Notes: generated by a model from the sequence alone, not told the origin. A DNA stretch of 64,000 bases from Cunninghamia lanceolata (GCA_027924645.1 BSBN01000187.1:10930001-10994000), one strand, 5' to 3'. Shown: positions 1 to 11,867, numbered from the stretch's first letter. Numbers and translations are program-made.

Positions 1-1484
1 CCTCAGTTGTGGGACTGGGTCAGCCAGATCCACAGGTACAGCCACTCCTACAACCACAGCTAGTTCCTCAGGTACCGCAAGCACCACCGGCCCCACTAGA
101 TATTGGTCCACAAATATTATAGGCCTTCCAGGTAATCTTGGATAGTCTTCCACCAGCTGTAGTTGAGCCACGTGTAGAGCCACATGTCGAGCCCTGCGAG
201 GATCCGCGAGAGGAGCCACGCATGGAGTCATGAGCTGAGTCTCATGTTGAGCCACGTGTGGAGCCTCGTGTAGAGCTGCGAGGGGAACCACGTGTGGAGC
301 CTTATGTTGAGCTGCCAGAGACAGAGGAGGTTGGTTCAACCAACAAGACCCATAGTAGGAGCCCCCCACATCAGGCTAGGCAGGACGAGACAGTGCGTAT
401 AGAACACTTGGGTCACAGGCCTTATGAGTATCATGCAGATGAGCCTATCAGGGGGCACAGAGATAGAGGAGATCTCATCAGGGACATATTGAGGTTGAAC
501 CCTCCTACATTCATCGGGACCATAGAGGGAGCTGAGGCAGAGGCCCAGATTATTAGTTTAGACAGGTGCTTCACGTTGCATCCTTACGAGGGCAACACGA
601 AGGCCCATGTGGCAGTTCACTTGTTGCGAGATGCAGCAGCTACCTGGTGGCACACTGAGGAGTGCAAGCGCCACCTTTCTTTAGACACTCTCTCATGGGA
701 GACCTTCATTGAGCGCTTCAATGCGCGCTATTTATCAGACCACCATTGGCAACATCATCTAGATGAGTTCCATGACCTTTAACAGAGGGGACTTTTAGTG
801 GCTCAGTATGAGGCTAGGTTTACAGAGTTATCTAGATATGCGGAGTATCTCCATGACGAGAAACTCCTGGTGCATAAGTTTATCAGAGGGCTTAACCACA
901 TTATAGCAGGGCCTGTTCGGATGGCAGACCCCCAGACCTTGAGTGATGCTACCGAGAAGGCATACATTGCTAAGGAGATTCAGGGATGAGGGCAGAGTTC
1001 TCACCCTCAGTTTCAAGATCGGGGACAGTAGCAGCATCAGTAGAGTTTCCATAGACCTTCATAGCCACCTCACAAAGGAGGATTCAGTTTAGCATCATTA
1101 CCTCCTAGACCCTCACAGCAGTAGCAGTCACAGTAGTAGCAGAGAGTTAGGACACAGCAGAGGTCACAACAGGGACATAATAGAGGTTGGCAGCAACAAG
1201 GACCACCTGTGGGACCCGCGAGGTCACAGCAGTCTTATAGGGGCTCGAAGGGGACTATTGGCAGATCAGGACAGCAGCAGTCGGGTAGGACTCAAACTGT
1301 ACAGGTACAGGTTAGGGGCCCTTGTTACGTTTGTGGTGGAGCTGGACACCTAGCTAGAGAGTGTCCACAGGGTTTTGCAGCAAGGGGACAGCCTCGTGCA
1401 GGGGGATCCGAGCAGACAGTGGGTGATGTGGGTAGATCCCACCATATGTTTGCAGCGGTAGATAACTGCCAGGAAGATTTTTAG
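1..1484 (+). pseudogene. gag: gag polyprotein (nucleocapsid) of the first Ty3/gypsy element
   Basis: Gag builds the virus-like particle in the cytoplasm and packages element RNA. Positions about 120-340 encode a degenerate Glu-Pro-Arg-Val repeat. The retrotransposon gag core follows at about 490-990, with the typical W-x-x-F-x-x-x-F segment around SWETFIERFNARY. A Gln/Ser/Arg-rich linker precedes one zinc knuckle (C-X2-C-X4-H-X4-C) at 1323-1364. The frame is broken by TAA at 780-782, TGA at 987-989 and several TAG codons at 1020-1140 that sit in Gln-rich runs. The N-terminus is beyond the left edge. Gag runs into protease across a TAG at 1482-1484, probably an original CAG. Confidence 0.88.
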
Positions 1485-1895
1485 GTGTCAGTGATTGAGA
1501 CATCAGGTATGATTGGGGGTAACCCCATTTCTATTCTCTTTGACTCTGGTGCTACTGATTCATTGATATCTCCATCGTTAGTGGAGCGTTGCAGGCTAGT
1601 GGCCTCTAGGCAGGGTGATAGGTGGGTAGTTGAGTTGGCTTCAGGAGACAAACTGACAGTAGATGCCTTAGTCCATGACTGTGAGATTTCTTTGGGACCC
1701 TTTACTATAGTATGCGACCTTAGAGTCATGACATTAGGATCCTATGATGTGGTGTTGGGTATGGATTGGCTTGCAGCTCATCGAGCCAAGCTAGATTGTC
1801 ACCGAAAGGCAATCAACTATTTAGACAATCACGACACATTAGTTGAGATTGTGGGCATGCAGAAGCCCACCATAGTGCATATGATATCTACTTAG
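1485..1895 (+). pseudogene. aspartic protease domain of pol
   Basis: Retropepsin-type protease that would cleave the Gag-Pol precursor inside the particle. The active-site motif FDSGATDSLIS lies about 20 residues in, and a second conserved segment, VVLGMDWL, follows about 70 residues later, as expected for the Ty3/gypsy family. The segment is an open frame of about 136 codons ending in TAG. After that stop the same frame continues with Gln/Met-rich codons towards RT, so the stop is a mutation and not a natural terminus. It sits directly downstream of the zinc knuckle in the same frame. Confidence 0.88.
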
Positions 1896-3386
1896 CAGCT
1901 TAATCACTACATGTAGAAGGGATGTCAGATGTTCGCCATCACAGTGAGTGACAGATCAGATGACGAGCTAGAGGCATCTTTGGATGATCATCCCATCCTT
2001 AGAGAGTTTGCGGATGTGTTTCCAGCAGAGTTACTGGGGATGCCACCCTGACATGAGGTAGACTTTCACATAGACCTAGTGTCGGGTACTGAGCCAGTGT
2101 CTTGTACACCCTACAAGATGACCACACATGAGCTCACTGAGCTCAAGCTACAGTTGGAGGACTTGCTCGAGAAGGGGCACATCCGACCAAGCATTTCACC
2201 TTGGGGCACTCCTGTCATCTTCGTGAAGAAGAAGGATGGGTCTCTTCATTTGTGTATGGACTACAGGTAGTTGAATAAGGTGACGGTGAAGAACCGTTAT
2301 CCTCTGCCTATGATTGATGATCTTTTCGACCAGATGCAGGGAGCCAGGGTGTTCTCTAAGATAGACCTGAAGTCTGGGTATCATCAGTTACGTATCATAG
2401 AGGCAGATATCCATAAGACCACCTTCCAGACTCGTTATGGACACTATGAGTTCACAGTGGTTCCCTTCGGCTTGACGAACACCCCTACAGTGTTCATGAG
2501 TCTCATGAATGGGGTGTTCCATACCTATCTAGATCGATTCGTGATCATTTTCCTCGATGACATTTTGATCTACTCACGGACTGAGGAGGAGCATGAGGAG
2601 CACCTTACTCAGGTTCTACAGTGCTTGCGAGAGCAGAAACTTTATGGGAATTTGGTGAAGTGTGCATTTTTCAGGATAGAGGTTCAGTATCTGGGGCATA
2701 TCCTTTCCGACGATGGTATCTCAGTAGATCCATCGAAGATCAGGGCTATCAGGGATTGGCCAGCACCCACTAATGTGATAGAGGTCAGGAGTTTCATGGG
2801 GTTAGCTGGTTATTACCATCACTTTGTTGAGGGTTTTTCACGGATTGCACACCCCATCACTTCCCTTCAGCGAAAAGGGAAGAGCTTTCTTTGGACTGAG
2901 CAGTGTGAGAGGGCCTTCAGGGTCCTCAAGGAGTGTCTTACCAGTGCTCCTATTTTAGCAGTTCCTGATCCTGCAACAGATTTTATGGTTTGCACGGATG
3001 CATCTCTTGAGGGATTGGGAGTTCTACTTATGCAAGGTGGTAGATTGATTACGTATGAGTCGTGAAAGTTCAAGACTCATGAGTTGAACTACCCCATGCA
3101 TGACTTGGAGTTAGCAGCAGTGGTTCATGCTCTAGTCCGTTGGAGACATTTCTTGTTGGGCCGTCGCTTTGAGCTCCATTCCGATCATCACAGCCTCCAG
3201 TATATCTTTACACAGCTGAATCTGAATGCCCGTCAGCGGCGTTGGATGGAGTTCCTATGCGAGTATGACTTTGATGTCCACTACATCAAAGGGAAGGAGA
3301 ACGTGGTTGCTGACGCATTGAGCAGGAGGCGCCACAAGCTCTTGACCTTAACTTTGTGTGTGGACTTGAGGGATCGCATTATTTAG
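1896..3386 (+). pseudogene. reverse transcriptase and RNase H of pol
   Basis: RT copies element RNA into cDNA and RNase H removes the RNA strand. The RT leader begins near 2000 with the Ty3-typical FADVFP segment. The catalytic motif FLDDIL is at about 2550-2567 with its Asp pair at 2556-2561. The connection segment reaches about 2900. RNase H follows with CTDAS (2992-3006), an HDLELAAVVHAL segment and the terminal VVADALSRR. In-frame breaks are TGA at about 2050, TAG at 2268-2270, TGA at 3063-3065 and TAG at 3384-3386. Between breaks the protein is conserved, which suggests fairly recent inactivation. Confidence 0.92.
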
Positions 3387-4831
3387 CATTTGCCAGAGGA
3401 TGAGTGGTATCTAGAGGTACAGCAGGAGATTAGTTCACAGAGGGCCCTTGTGGGCAAGTTTGCAAGGTATACACTTGACACAGATGGTTTACTTCATCAT
3501 CGACAGCGCATCTATGTACCCCGCACGGGTGACCTGTGTACTGCAGTGCTATCAAAGGCTCATAGAGCACCATATGTGGCACATCCGGGGGTGAAGAAGA
3601 TGCATTCTGATCTACGACAGTTGTACTATTGGGCGGGTATGAGATGAGATGTAGCAGAGTTTGTTGCTCGATGCCTTGAGTACCAGAGGGTCAAGGCCGA
3701 GCATCAGCATCCAGCAGGTCTCCTATACCCACATGATGTACCTGAGTGGAAATGGGACACCATTTCCATGGATTTTATTGTTGGTCTTCCTATGTCTTTG
3801 TGTCACCATGATGCCATCATGGTGATAGTTGACAAGTTGACCAAGGTGGCTCATTTCTCTCCTGTACGCATGACGTACAATGTGCCAGCTGTGGCGAAGG
3901 TATTCTTGGATGATATTGTGAGGCTACATGGGGTACCCTATTGCATCATCTCAGACAGAGATCCAGTGTTCACTTCAGCATTCTGGAGAGCCTTATAGCA
4001 GGCATTGGGCACACAACTCAATTTTAGCTCCGCTTATCATCCCGAGACAGATGGATAGACAGAGTAGGTGAATCAAGTATTGGAGGACATGCTTCAGATG
4101 TATGTTATGGACCATTAGTCTAGATGGGAGGAGTATCTTTATCTAGTTGAGTTTTCCTACAATAATGGGCATCACAGCTCGTTAAGTATGCCTCCCTTTC
4201 AAGATTTATATGGCAGACCATGCAGGACACCATTGAGTTGGGATCGGATTGAGGAAAGAGTCGCCATTGGTCCAGAGCTAGTTCAGGATATGGAACAGCA
4301 GGTCACACTAATTAGACAGAGGTTACAGGAGGCATAGGATAGGCAGAAGAAGTATGCTGATGCTAAGAGGATTGATCGGGACTTCTCAGTTGGTGACAAG
4401 GTATTCCTTAGAGTGCGGCCACAAAAGAGTCCAATCCATTATGGAAAGGGCTCTAAGCTCGCACCATGGTTTGTAGGACCCTTTGAGATCTTGGAGCGGA
4501 TAGGACTAGTTGCCTATCGTCTAGCATTGCCACCTAGCCTGTCACATATCCATAATGTCTTTCATGTTTCTGTTTTGAGATGATATATATCTGATGTATC
4601 TCATGTACTAGACTGGAGTGCTTTGCAGGTAGAGCCAAACGAGCAATTGGCCTTGGAGCCAATTCACATATTGGCTCATCGAACGCTGGGCCTTCGAGGT
4701 TGAGAGCTGGACCAGGTTAGGGTCCAATGGGATCTATATGACGAGGTCCCGATGACTTGGGAGGATGCAGCTAGTTTGAGGGCACTCTATCCTCACCTTT
4801 TTGATGACTTCCAGGAGGAAGTTCAGTCTTA
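3387..4831 (+). pseudogene. integrase with chromodomain-like C-terminus
   Basis: Integrase joins LTR ends of the cDNA to chromosomal DNA. The zinc-binding N-terminal region lies at about 3560-3690; the last Cys of the HHCC set appears to be Tyr. Catalytic D, D and E are visible in TISMDFIVG, ISDRDPVF and the NQVLEDM segment near 4075-4095. The SH3-like core contains GPFEILERIG and SHIHNVFHVS. The last 60 residues, ending in TWEDAASLRALYPHLF, resemble the chromodomain tail of chromoviruses, which in known families can bias insertion towards heterochromatin. Stops at 3645, 3996, about 4050, 4335, 4582 and 4701 break it. Confidence 0.88.
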
Positions 4832-4842
4832 GGGGGGGAGGA
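4832..4842 (+). promoter_or_regulatory. polypurine tract (plus-strand primer)
   Basis: An uninterrupted G/A run follows the pol stop and ends exactly where a TGTGAGG LTR start begins. This is the expected position and composition for the plus-strand DNA primer. Confidence 0.85.
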
Positions 4843-6960
4843 TGTGAGGCTGATTATTTTACCTCCCATATTTTGATCATTATGTTATTCAGTAGATGAC
4901 ACTATCAGACCTTAGTGACTATGTTTCATTATGCAGACTTGATGTTTTATCTCACTGATTTGATACATGTGATTTGATTCGGTCATTTTGGATGATATGT
5001 TGCAGTTCAATATATGGGATTTATATTAGATGTTTATTTGTTATGAGATTCTAGTTAATTATGTGGTGTGAACTATTCAACATGTGATGGAAAATGCAGT
5101 TTAATTTGTAGTTATGTATTGATGTTATTTCGATTGTGAGAAGTTAATTTCAGTTGCTTCGGCTATGACTTTTTGTGACAGCACTGACACTTGATCGAGA
5201 TGTGCAGGTTTTATGTTCCCTAGCCACAGGAAATCGGAGGTAGGATTCACACCATGTTATTCCCTGTAAAGCCGATCCATTCCCAAGAGGGATAAGGATC
5301 ACATGTGTAATTGAATGATGATTTATTGTGCTTGGTTTAATTTTAATTATTTCTATCCTTAGTACCCTTCTTTTTTTCTTATTTTTGATTAATATTAAGT
5401 GTTGTAAAATTTTATTTGATTTATGCCACTTGGTATTTTTATTATTTTTTTGGGCCATTTAAATGTGGATTTTTAACCCTTTTCATGAACCCTAGGGTCC
5501 CAAAAGTTACCCTAGGTGGTCAACCATGAGTCTAGGGTCAACTTGGACTACCTAACCCTAGGACCTTAGGTCACCCTAAACCATGGTTGAGTAAAAGTGA
5601 CAAATTTGGAAAGAGGGAAGATGGGGGATGGGCCTTTCCTTGGGAAGAACTCATCTCCCATCCCTAAGTTTTGGGAATCATTCCCAAGGAGGACTTGGGA
5701 GGTCTCCAAGAGTCCTCCCCAAACTCCCAAGTGAGTGGGAGCACCACTCAAGACTCTTGTCTTCTTCAGGTGTGAGTGGGAATCCAACTCACCATTTGTC
5801 CCCCTCCCACTTGTGTGGAAGCACAAGTGGATGAGGTGGAGTGAGAGGAGGACATTTGTCAATCCCTTACCTTCTCAATCCTACAAGTGGCTTTGGAGGA
5901 GGGAAGAGATGGTGACAAATGTCACCTTCTCATTCTCTCAAGGCCAAGTTGAAGGCCTATATTAGCTCCTCTTGTAGTCGAGTGGGGGTTCTTTTTTTGC
6001 TAGTCTTTTTCCTTGCAATTTGGGAGTTCTTGAAAAATTGAGATTTCCTTTCTAAGTTGGGAGGAGTTAGGGAAGGTTGGAGAAATTCTAAAAGTTGGAA
6101 GGCTTGGGAAGGCTTGGAGCTCTTCACCAATTCTACTTCCATTGTCAGGGCCTTGAAGGTAGGCCTCTTAACTTGCTTCTTACCTTGCTTATTTGATGAT
6201 TCTTGTTTTAGATTTGGGTTGTGTGTTGTTGCATTGTGTTGTTTGCATTGTGTTGTTTGCATTGTGATATTGGGTTGGGTGTCATGGTGAGAGCACCTCC
6301 AATGGAGGTAATGCTCAACTTGTATGGGTAGTGGAAAGGAACCTCCTTGAGGTCTCTCCCACAGTATGTGTTTATGCCTTGAGGGCTTATTATTATTTGA
6401 GGAGGAGATATCTAAATGGCAAGAGTGCCATGCAATATGTTTGTGATTCTTGTGGATTGTGGTGTTCTAGGATTTTGGCTTGAGGCCAGGAGTTGAGATT
6501 TTCTTTCATTTGGGAGCCCTTTTAAGTTGAGGGGTCCATTCCCTACCCTCACCAAACTCATTTTTATGAGTTAAGTTATGTGTTATACCTATGGGTTGTT
6601 TGTGAGTATAGTGTTTGATTGTTGTTGTGGAATGTTGCCCTGTGTGAATCCCTACCTCCCTAGCTCAGGGGTGACCCACTTGCAGGTCTACGGTAGGGAG
6701 GAGAGCTTTTCCTTGAAGTGGTTGTTTTCCTTTTTTGTTGCCTTGTTGTGGTGATTAGTTGTAGGTTGTTAAGTGGAGAAATGAAGTTGTATTGGAGCTC
6801 AAGTTGGTGTTCAAATAGTCTCTTGTGCCGACTGTTGGAGCCATGGCCATTGTGACCTTGTTATATTGTATTTATGTAGGAAACTGCCAAGTTGTTGTCT
6901 TGAAAGTGGCTGTGAATGACTAGCCAATGTAACTATATGTTGTTGAGTTTATAATAATTC
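4843..6960 (+). repeat. 3' LTR of the first element (right end uncertain)
   Basis: The LTR starts with TGTGAGGC next to the polypurine tract. It holds no credible gene. A TATA-like box is at 5958-5964, preceded by about 1.1 kb of U3. The 6060-6900 part, with short GTTGTTTGCATTGT repeats at 6228-6270, would be R-U5. Because no partner LTR is in the window, neither the right end nor a target duplication can be checked. Short open frames at 5628-5965 overlap on both strands and have no coding look. Confidence 0.65.
5958..5964 (+). promoter_or_regulatory. TATA-like box of the 3' LTR
   Basis: TATATTA sits about 1.1 kb into the LTR, a reasonable U3 promoter position. It is the best TATA match in this LTR; the transcription start was not determined. 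Confidence 0.4.
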
Positions 6961-7453
6961 ATTTCCTTTAATAAGTAGTTAGCCTTGTGTAGAGAAATGT
7001 ATGGAAAAATAAATATAAATACTCTTTCCGCCATTGTTTTCTCAAACCATAAAAAAAGCATTGATATAAAGTTACTGTTTAGATCTTGGCGTGAATGAAA
7101 GAAAAATTGCATTCCTTGTTTAAATAATGTTGTTGCTTCCTATATTGTGAAGTTAGTTGAATTGCAGGAGTGTGAATTTCTTTATTTTTCTGTCAAATAT
7201 ATTTAGAATATCTTGTCATTATAGATGTCAAAAGAAAATATGCAAGTGTCAAAAGGATGTTGTTCAGACCTTGTTTAGACAAGGGAAGAGGAAAGTGCAT
7301 TTTCTGTTATTGTTGTAATGAAATTTCTATGAATTAGTTGTTGTCATGTAGAGAAATTGAGTTGTTAGGAATTTAAATATAGTTGCAAGTTTTCTCACCC
7401 GACTAGAAGCATAAAAAGAACGGATATGCTTTTGTGTAGCTAACTTGTTTCAA

Positions 7454-7457
<4 letters not shown>

Positions 7458-7507
<50 letters not shown>
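7458..7507. repeat. (AT)n microsatellite, 25 units
   Basis: A perfect AT dinucleotide tract of about 50 bases. It is prone to slippage and probably length-variable. Confidence 0.95.
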
Positions 7508-7509
<2 letters not shown>

Positions 7510-7755
7510 CTGTATGGCATCATTTCAAAAAAAAATTATTATGTAAATGTTTCTATATTATTCCTGTCCCTAAATAGAGAGCTAATTTTTCTAGCTTAAA
7601 GCAAATAGTTATTTTCAAAAAATTATATAAATGTAATTTTTGCAAAGAAAAAAAAATATACTTGTAGTTATTTTCCTTGAGAATTTAATTTATTGTTAAT
7701 CCCTCCCTTCTTGCTGTGTATATGCTGAGGTAGAAGATAAGATATAGAAATAGAT

Positions 7756-7868
7756 TTTTTTATGTATATATATATATTATATATACACCTATATATATAT
7801 GAATATGAAAATATATATTCATATATATTTATATATAAATGTATAATATATACATATTTATATAGGCT
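7756..7868. repeat. AT palindromic block
   Basis: Interrupted TATA repeats include an inverted repeat in which ATATATATGAATAT and ATATTCATATATAT flank a short spacer near 7790-7830. It could extrude a hairpin. No function is evident. Confidence 0.7.
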
Positions 7869-8072
7869 TTATTTCTATAATGTAAATTTTACAGTTATGA
7901 AATTATAGCAACTGTCAGATATGAACTGAATACATATATATATACAAACCTGAGCTTTACATTGTAAACTACTGTGAAGAAAAAAAAAATAGAGAATACT
8001 GAGATCAAATTTTCTTGTGGCGCACGGATCAGGCAAAGATCTGAGAATTAAAAAAAAAAAAAACAATAGTTT

Positions 8073-8158
8073 GGGACTGTGGGCTGCTGCGCCCATAGTC
8101 CCACCGAACTCATATATATGGGGTGTGGGTGGAGGCTCCGCCTCCCATCCCACACCCC
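8073..8158. repeat. two adjacent GC-rich hairpins
   Basis: Hairpin 1 pairs 8073-8084 with 8091-8102 around a 6-base loop, with one mismatch. Hairpin 2 pairs 8120-8136 with 8140-8158 around TCC and has a small internal loop; its arms begin GGGGTGTGGG and end CCCACACCCC. Both stand out in AT-rich surroundings. They may be remains of a small palindromic element or an imperfect foldback; no gene is implied. Confidence 0.75.
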
Positions 8159-9132
8159 CCATACTCCATACTACAAACCCCCCACCCACAGTCTACCCTC
8201 TCCACACTGTGGGCACACCTCCCCCCAAACCTTTGACACAATCCGTTGCCGCCGCTCGCCACACCCCGACTCCTAACAAAACCAAAACTTCCCCGCCACT
8301 CGTCCTCCACGTACCCCCTTTCACGGCTGCACACCTCCACATCATCCCTTGGCCCTCCTCCGACAAAAGTGGCTTTGTATTACCCTCATCCTTCCTATCA
8401 CAACATATTGAAAACTTAACCCACACCTTCAGCAATGATTATCAATAAATTTATATTTATTATAAACACAAAAAAAAAAAAAGAATGAATGGATATTTTG
8501 CAATATTAATCATACTAATTTTTACCTCAATGAGAGGTTGTAGAAGATCCATGGCCTCCAATACTGGTTCTAACCCTAACCTGCTCACAATACATGAGAA
8601 AACAAAATAAGAGAAATAGTTGAGAATATTAGAAGAGATTAGGGCACACAAAGAGTAAACTTAGAAAATAAAATTAGGGTTGCATATGGGAACTTAGTGT
8701 TTTTTTTAGGTTAGGGCAAAATGATATGAGTTAAGGAAATTAGGGTAGAGAGAAAGCCTTTTAAAAAAAAAAAAATTTAAATAGGTCTTTTTCTTTTATT
8801 TGTGAGGATGAGGGAATTAACTTAAAATTTTTAATTTTAAAGTCCTTGAGAGGCTTATTTTCTTTACTTTATTTTTATATTGGTGGGATTTCTTTTTACC
8901 CCTTATTTAAAACATCTCATCTCTCCTTTATTTTGTTTAACCTTTGAAGGAATAGCTTTATTAATTTTAATTTCTATATTTGAACGTGATACTATTTTGC
9001 ACTTGATTTAATTATCAAGTCATTTTATCATTAATTTTTACGTTGTTATTTATAATCAATTTTATTATTATTGTTTTACGGTGAGGGTTATTTAAACCCT
9101 CCTCCCTCACCCATTAATCCCTCGAGTGAGAT

Positions 9133-9161
9133 ATTAAATGTAATGCCAAATTACATTTAAT
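9133..9161. repeat. short perfect inverted repeat
   Basis: ATTAAATGTAAT and its reverse complement flank a 5-base spacer. A hairpin is possible in DNA or RNA; no function is visible. Confidence 0.7.
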
Positions 9162-9869
9162 GATGAACTCGATTTCTCGATTGAATTTAATCGACGACTT
9201 GACGGTTTTTTTTTATTAAATAAATTATCTTAATTTATATCGTGGATATCATTCTAATTCTATTTAATATTTATTTAATCAGATATTTTATTAGTTTTTC
9301 CTATTGGTGCCTTATTTAAGATTTGTGCCTTGGTTTTATTTATTTTTACTTATAAAGTTTATCTTTCTTCTGTTAATGAGTATTTAAAACTTATTTTTGC
9401 GTTCAACGGAAACGCGCTATGCTGCCAGAATTTCACTAGATTTTTAGGGTTTATTTATGCATTGTGTTATTTAATTTTAATCCACCATCCCAACTTAATC
9501 ACGTGCCCTTTGGTCAATACTTAAATCACTTGTCATCCCAAGTTTATTTAGGGTTCGTTGCAGACAAATTTCATCATCGCCTAGGAAACTTAGGGTTCAG
9601 GTTAATTTAGTCTAACCCTAGAGGCGACACCTTACATGTTGCATACCCCCTTGACGGCCTTCACCTTCACGATACGACGACATGTCTATGCCTACGCGTA
9701 TTGCCACTGAGCACGCAGATGCGTGCAAGGGGGCTCTTAGGGATAGCAAAAAAAATTTCACAGTTTGTGTCGTGACCACATGGTAGATGTGATCATGACA
9801 CGCGTGTTCGTGTGTCATGTCTGCACGGGAGATGCGGGCATGAGAACTCAATGGAGATATCTGCAATGG

Positions 9870-10760
9870 TGTTGGCATTACTGCTGGAGGCACCATAGCT
9901 CCATTATACTGTGGTTGGGGAGGATATTGTGCAGGATATGTTGGATACATGCCTGGTAATGTAGGGAAAGCTATGTTTGGTGTTGGAGTAGGTACTAGCT
10001 ACTGATTGACTTTGATAGTTTCTTGAAAAGCTCCTGTCAAGGTTGTGATTTCAGGATGTGTTCTCTTGATGAACATGGAAGTCAGAGGATCTAGAGAGGA
10101 GTAATAGATACTCCAGGTAGCAACATATGCTATAGTATATGGAGCAACTAACTTGGATAGCATTTTCTGGAACCTAGCATTGAAATTGGCAATAGGTTGT
10201 CCCTCAAATCTTTTGATTGTGGTGAATAGGTGATAGTTCATTGAGGGATCTATTGGTATCTTGAACCTATTAGTAAAAGATTTCTCTAGGATAGCCCATG
10301 AACCGACAGAACTCTGACCAAGACTAATAAACCAATTATAAGCCTCTTCCCCTAGGGAAAAAGGAAATAATCTACATACAACGTCCTGATGCTTGATTCT
10401 GGCCTTATAGTAGGCTTCCTTGAACGTTCTTATATGATCATCAGCATCCTAATAAGGATGGTATTTTGGACAAAGTTTGTCCAAATTCTTTGGTAACTCA
10501 TGATATGCAGTGAAGGTCAAAGGTGACTCTACTGCAAAGAAAGACATTGCAACCGAAGGATGTTGAGCTTGTGGTACAGTTGGCTGAGGTTGGATAGGAG
10601 GTGTCATAGACAACCCTAAAGGTATTTGCAAACTGATAGGAGTTACAGGAGGAGGTTGTGGTGAAGCTCCTGATGCACTAGATCTTGGAGTGTGATGGAT
10701 GTCCACAGTTCTAGGTCTGAACCCTCTGACAGGTAATTTGTCAAAAGGTCCATAGGATCG
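9870..10760 (-). pseudogene. gag: Gag fragment of a Ty3/gypsy element (assigned to family B)
   Basis: On the - strand the frame holds a retrotransposon gag core: FKEAYYKARIKHQD, then FPFSLGEEAYNWF, SWAILEKSFTNRF and FNARFQKMLSKLVAPY. A Pro/Gln-rich N-terminal part (10450-10706) precedes it and a Pro/Tyr-rich tail (9870-9950) follows. TAG codons near 10451 and 9998 interrupt it; the second lies in a Gln context. It lies on the same strand as, and downstream of, a family B LTR end and primer site at 13852-13874, once the 2.6-kb solo LTR inserted between them is subtracted. It is therefore probably the true family B Gag. Nothing recognisable of pol follows before 9600. Confidence 0.75.
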
Positions 10761-11269
10761 TGACCTGGTATTTATCCTGTGAGCCAGGATTTCTCAATTT
10801 TGAGGCAAATTGGTTGGAACTTTGTAAATATCAGTTGGAATATACTAGCAGTGACAATATTTATGGTCAGGATTGGAAATTGACCCAGTATTTACAGAAT
10901 ATTTGCAGCTATACTACAAATATGAGGTAATATCTTGGTTTGGCAACACTTAGTAGGTTGATATCAAGTTTCTAAGTGTTGTGTGGTTACACAACACACC
11001 CCATTTTGCATTATCAAAATAGGGACCCAACTTTGCTAGCTTGTTCCCTTGCTTTTGTGCTCTAGGTGGTAATGGTAAAATAGTGACAGTCAGTATGCAT
11101 ATGCCTAATATCAAGCATATTTGTGATCTTGAAGTCTGAGCCAAATTTGAAATTCTGAATCTATCCTCAAAAAGCTTACCATGTGAAAGAGCTTGAAATT
11201 CTAGGCAGGTTTGCCTTTTACATCACCCTAAAATTTGCCATATTTTGCAAGTTATGATCATTTTAGTAA

Positions 11270-11830
11270 AATGTACATTCAGGTTTGTCTATCGCTTGGC
11301 ATATACAAAGTCCTTTGTATATGCAAAGTCACTTTTTTATACTTGGTCGCTTTTGCTTTCGGGTTCATATACAAGGCCGGTTGTATGTACATTTGGGCTT
11401 GTATATTGGGAGATACAATGCAAAATGTACATGGTCGGACCCGAAAGGATTATCAAATGCTACAAATTCGTTGTATATTTCGGGCTTGTATATTTTCACA
11501 TACAAGTGGAATATACAACGCACATATACATTGGCAGACCCGAAAACTTATCAAATGCAGAAAAATCCTTGTATACTCGGTGCTTGTATATTTTCATATA
11601 CAAGCGAAATATACAAGTAGACATACAAAGCACTGTTCGCATACATGCAACTGTTCATATGCAAGCGCTATATACAAGCGCCGGACCCGAAGCAGTTATT
11701 CAACAAGGTTAAATCCTTGTATATGCAGGCTTGTATATTGGCGATATACAATCAAAATATACAAATGCCGGAATCGAAGGGATTATCAAATGGAATTAAT
11801 GGCTTGTATATCACAATATGCATAGGTTTT
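11270..11830 (+). repeat. array of TATACAAG palindromes in the solo LTR
   Basis: CTTGTATA and TATACAAG recur in alternating orientation through about 560 bases, with irregular spacers. The clearest unit is 11583-11604, where the two face each other around TTTTCA. The other family B LTRs carry a different array at this place. Confidence 0.85.
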
Positions 11831-11867
11831 GAAAGCAGAAAGACTTAGTCGAATGCATTACGAAAAG

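Larger units (their letters stand above)
1..6960 (+). mobile_element. Ty3/gypsy LTR retrotransposon, 5' end outside window
   Basis: Gag, aspartic protease, RT, RNase H and integrase follow in the Ty3/gypsy order on the + strand, then a polypurine tract and the start of a 3' LTR. The integrase carries a chromodomain-like tail, so a chromovirus (Tekay/Del-like) is likely; the clade is an inference. The 5' LTR and primer binding site lie left of the window. The reading frame is cut by more than a dozen stops, mostly TAG in place of CAG or TGA in place of CGA, so the copy is dead. The right end of the 3' LTR could not be fixed because no second LTR is present; 6960 is an estimate. Confidence 0.9.
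6961..9869. other. AT-rich DNA without a recognisable gene
   Basis: The stretch is AT-rich with long A and T runs. It contains a TA microsatellite, an ATATAT palindromic block, GC-rich hairpins near 8.1 kb and an inverted repeat near 9.14 kb, all listed separately. A C-rich segment at 8110-8350 gives proline-rich frames by composition only. The last 270 bases adjoin the gag relic. I see no transposon terminus, splice-supported gene or RNA gene here. Confidence 0.6.

Noticed and set aside
5150..6290. Several frames of 68 to 102 codons in the first 3' LTR
   Set aside because: Overlapping on both strands, no motif, and located in an LTR.
8017..8448. 143-codon + strand frame, Pro/Thr-rich
   Set aside because: It is driven by C-rich composition, starts in a poly-A context, overlaps equally long frames on the other strand and has no recognisable domain.
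11235..11825. 196-codon frame and two overlapping frames
   Set aside because: They are created by the TATACAAG array, which lacks stops; the amino-acid content is Tyr/Ile/Cys repeat only.
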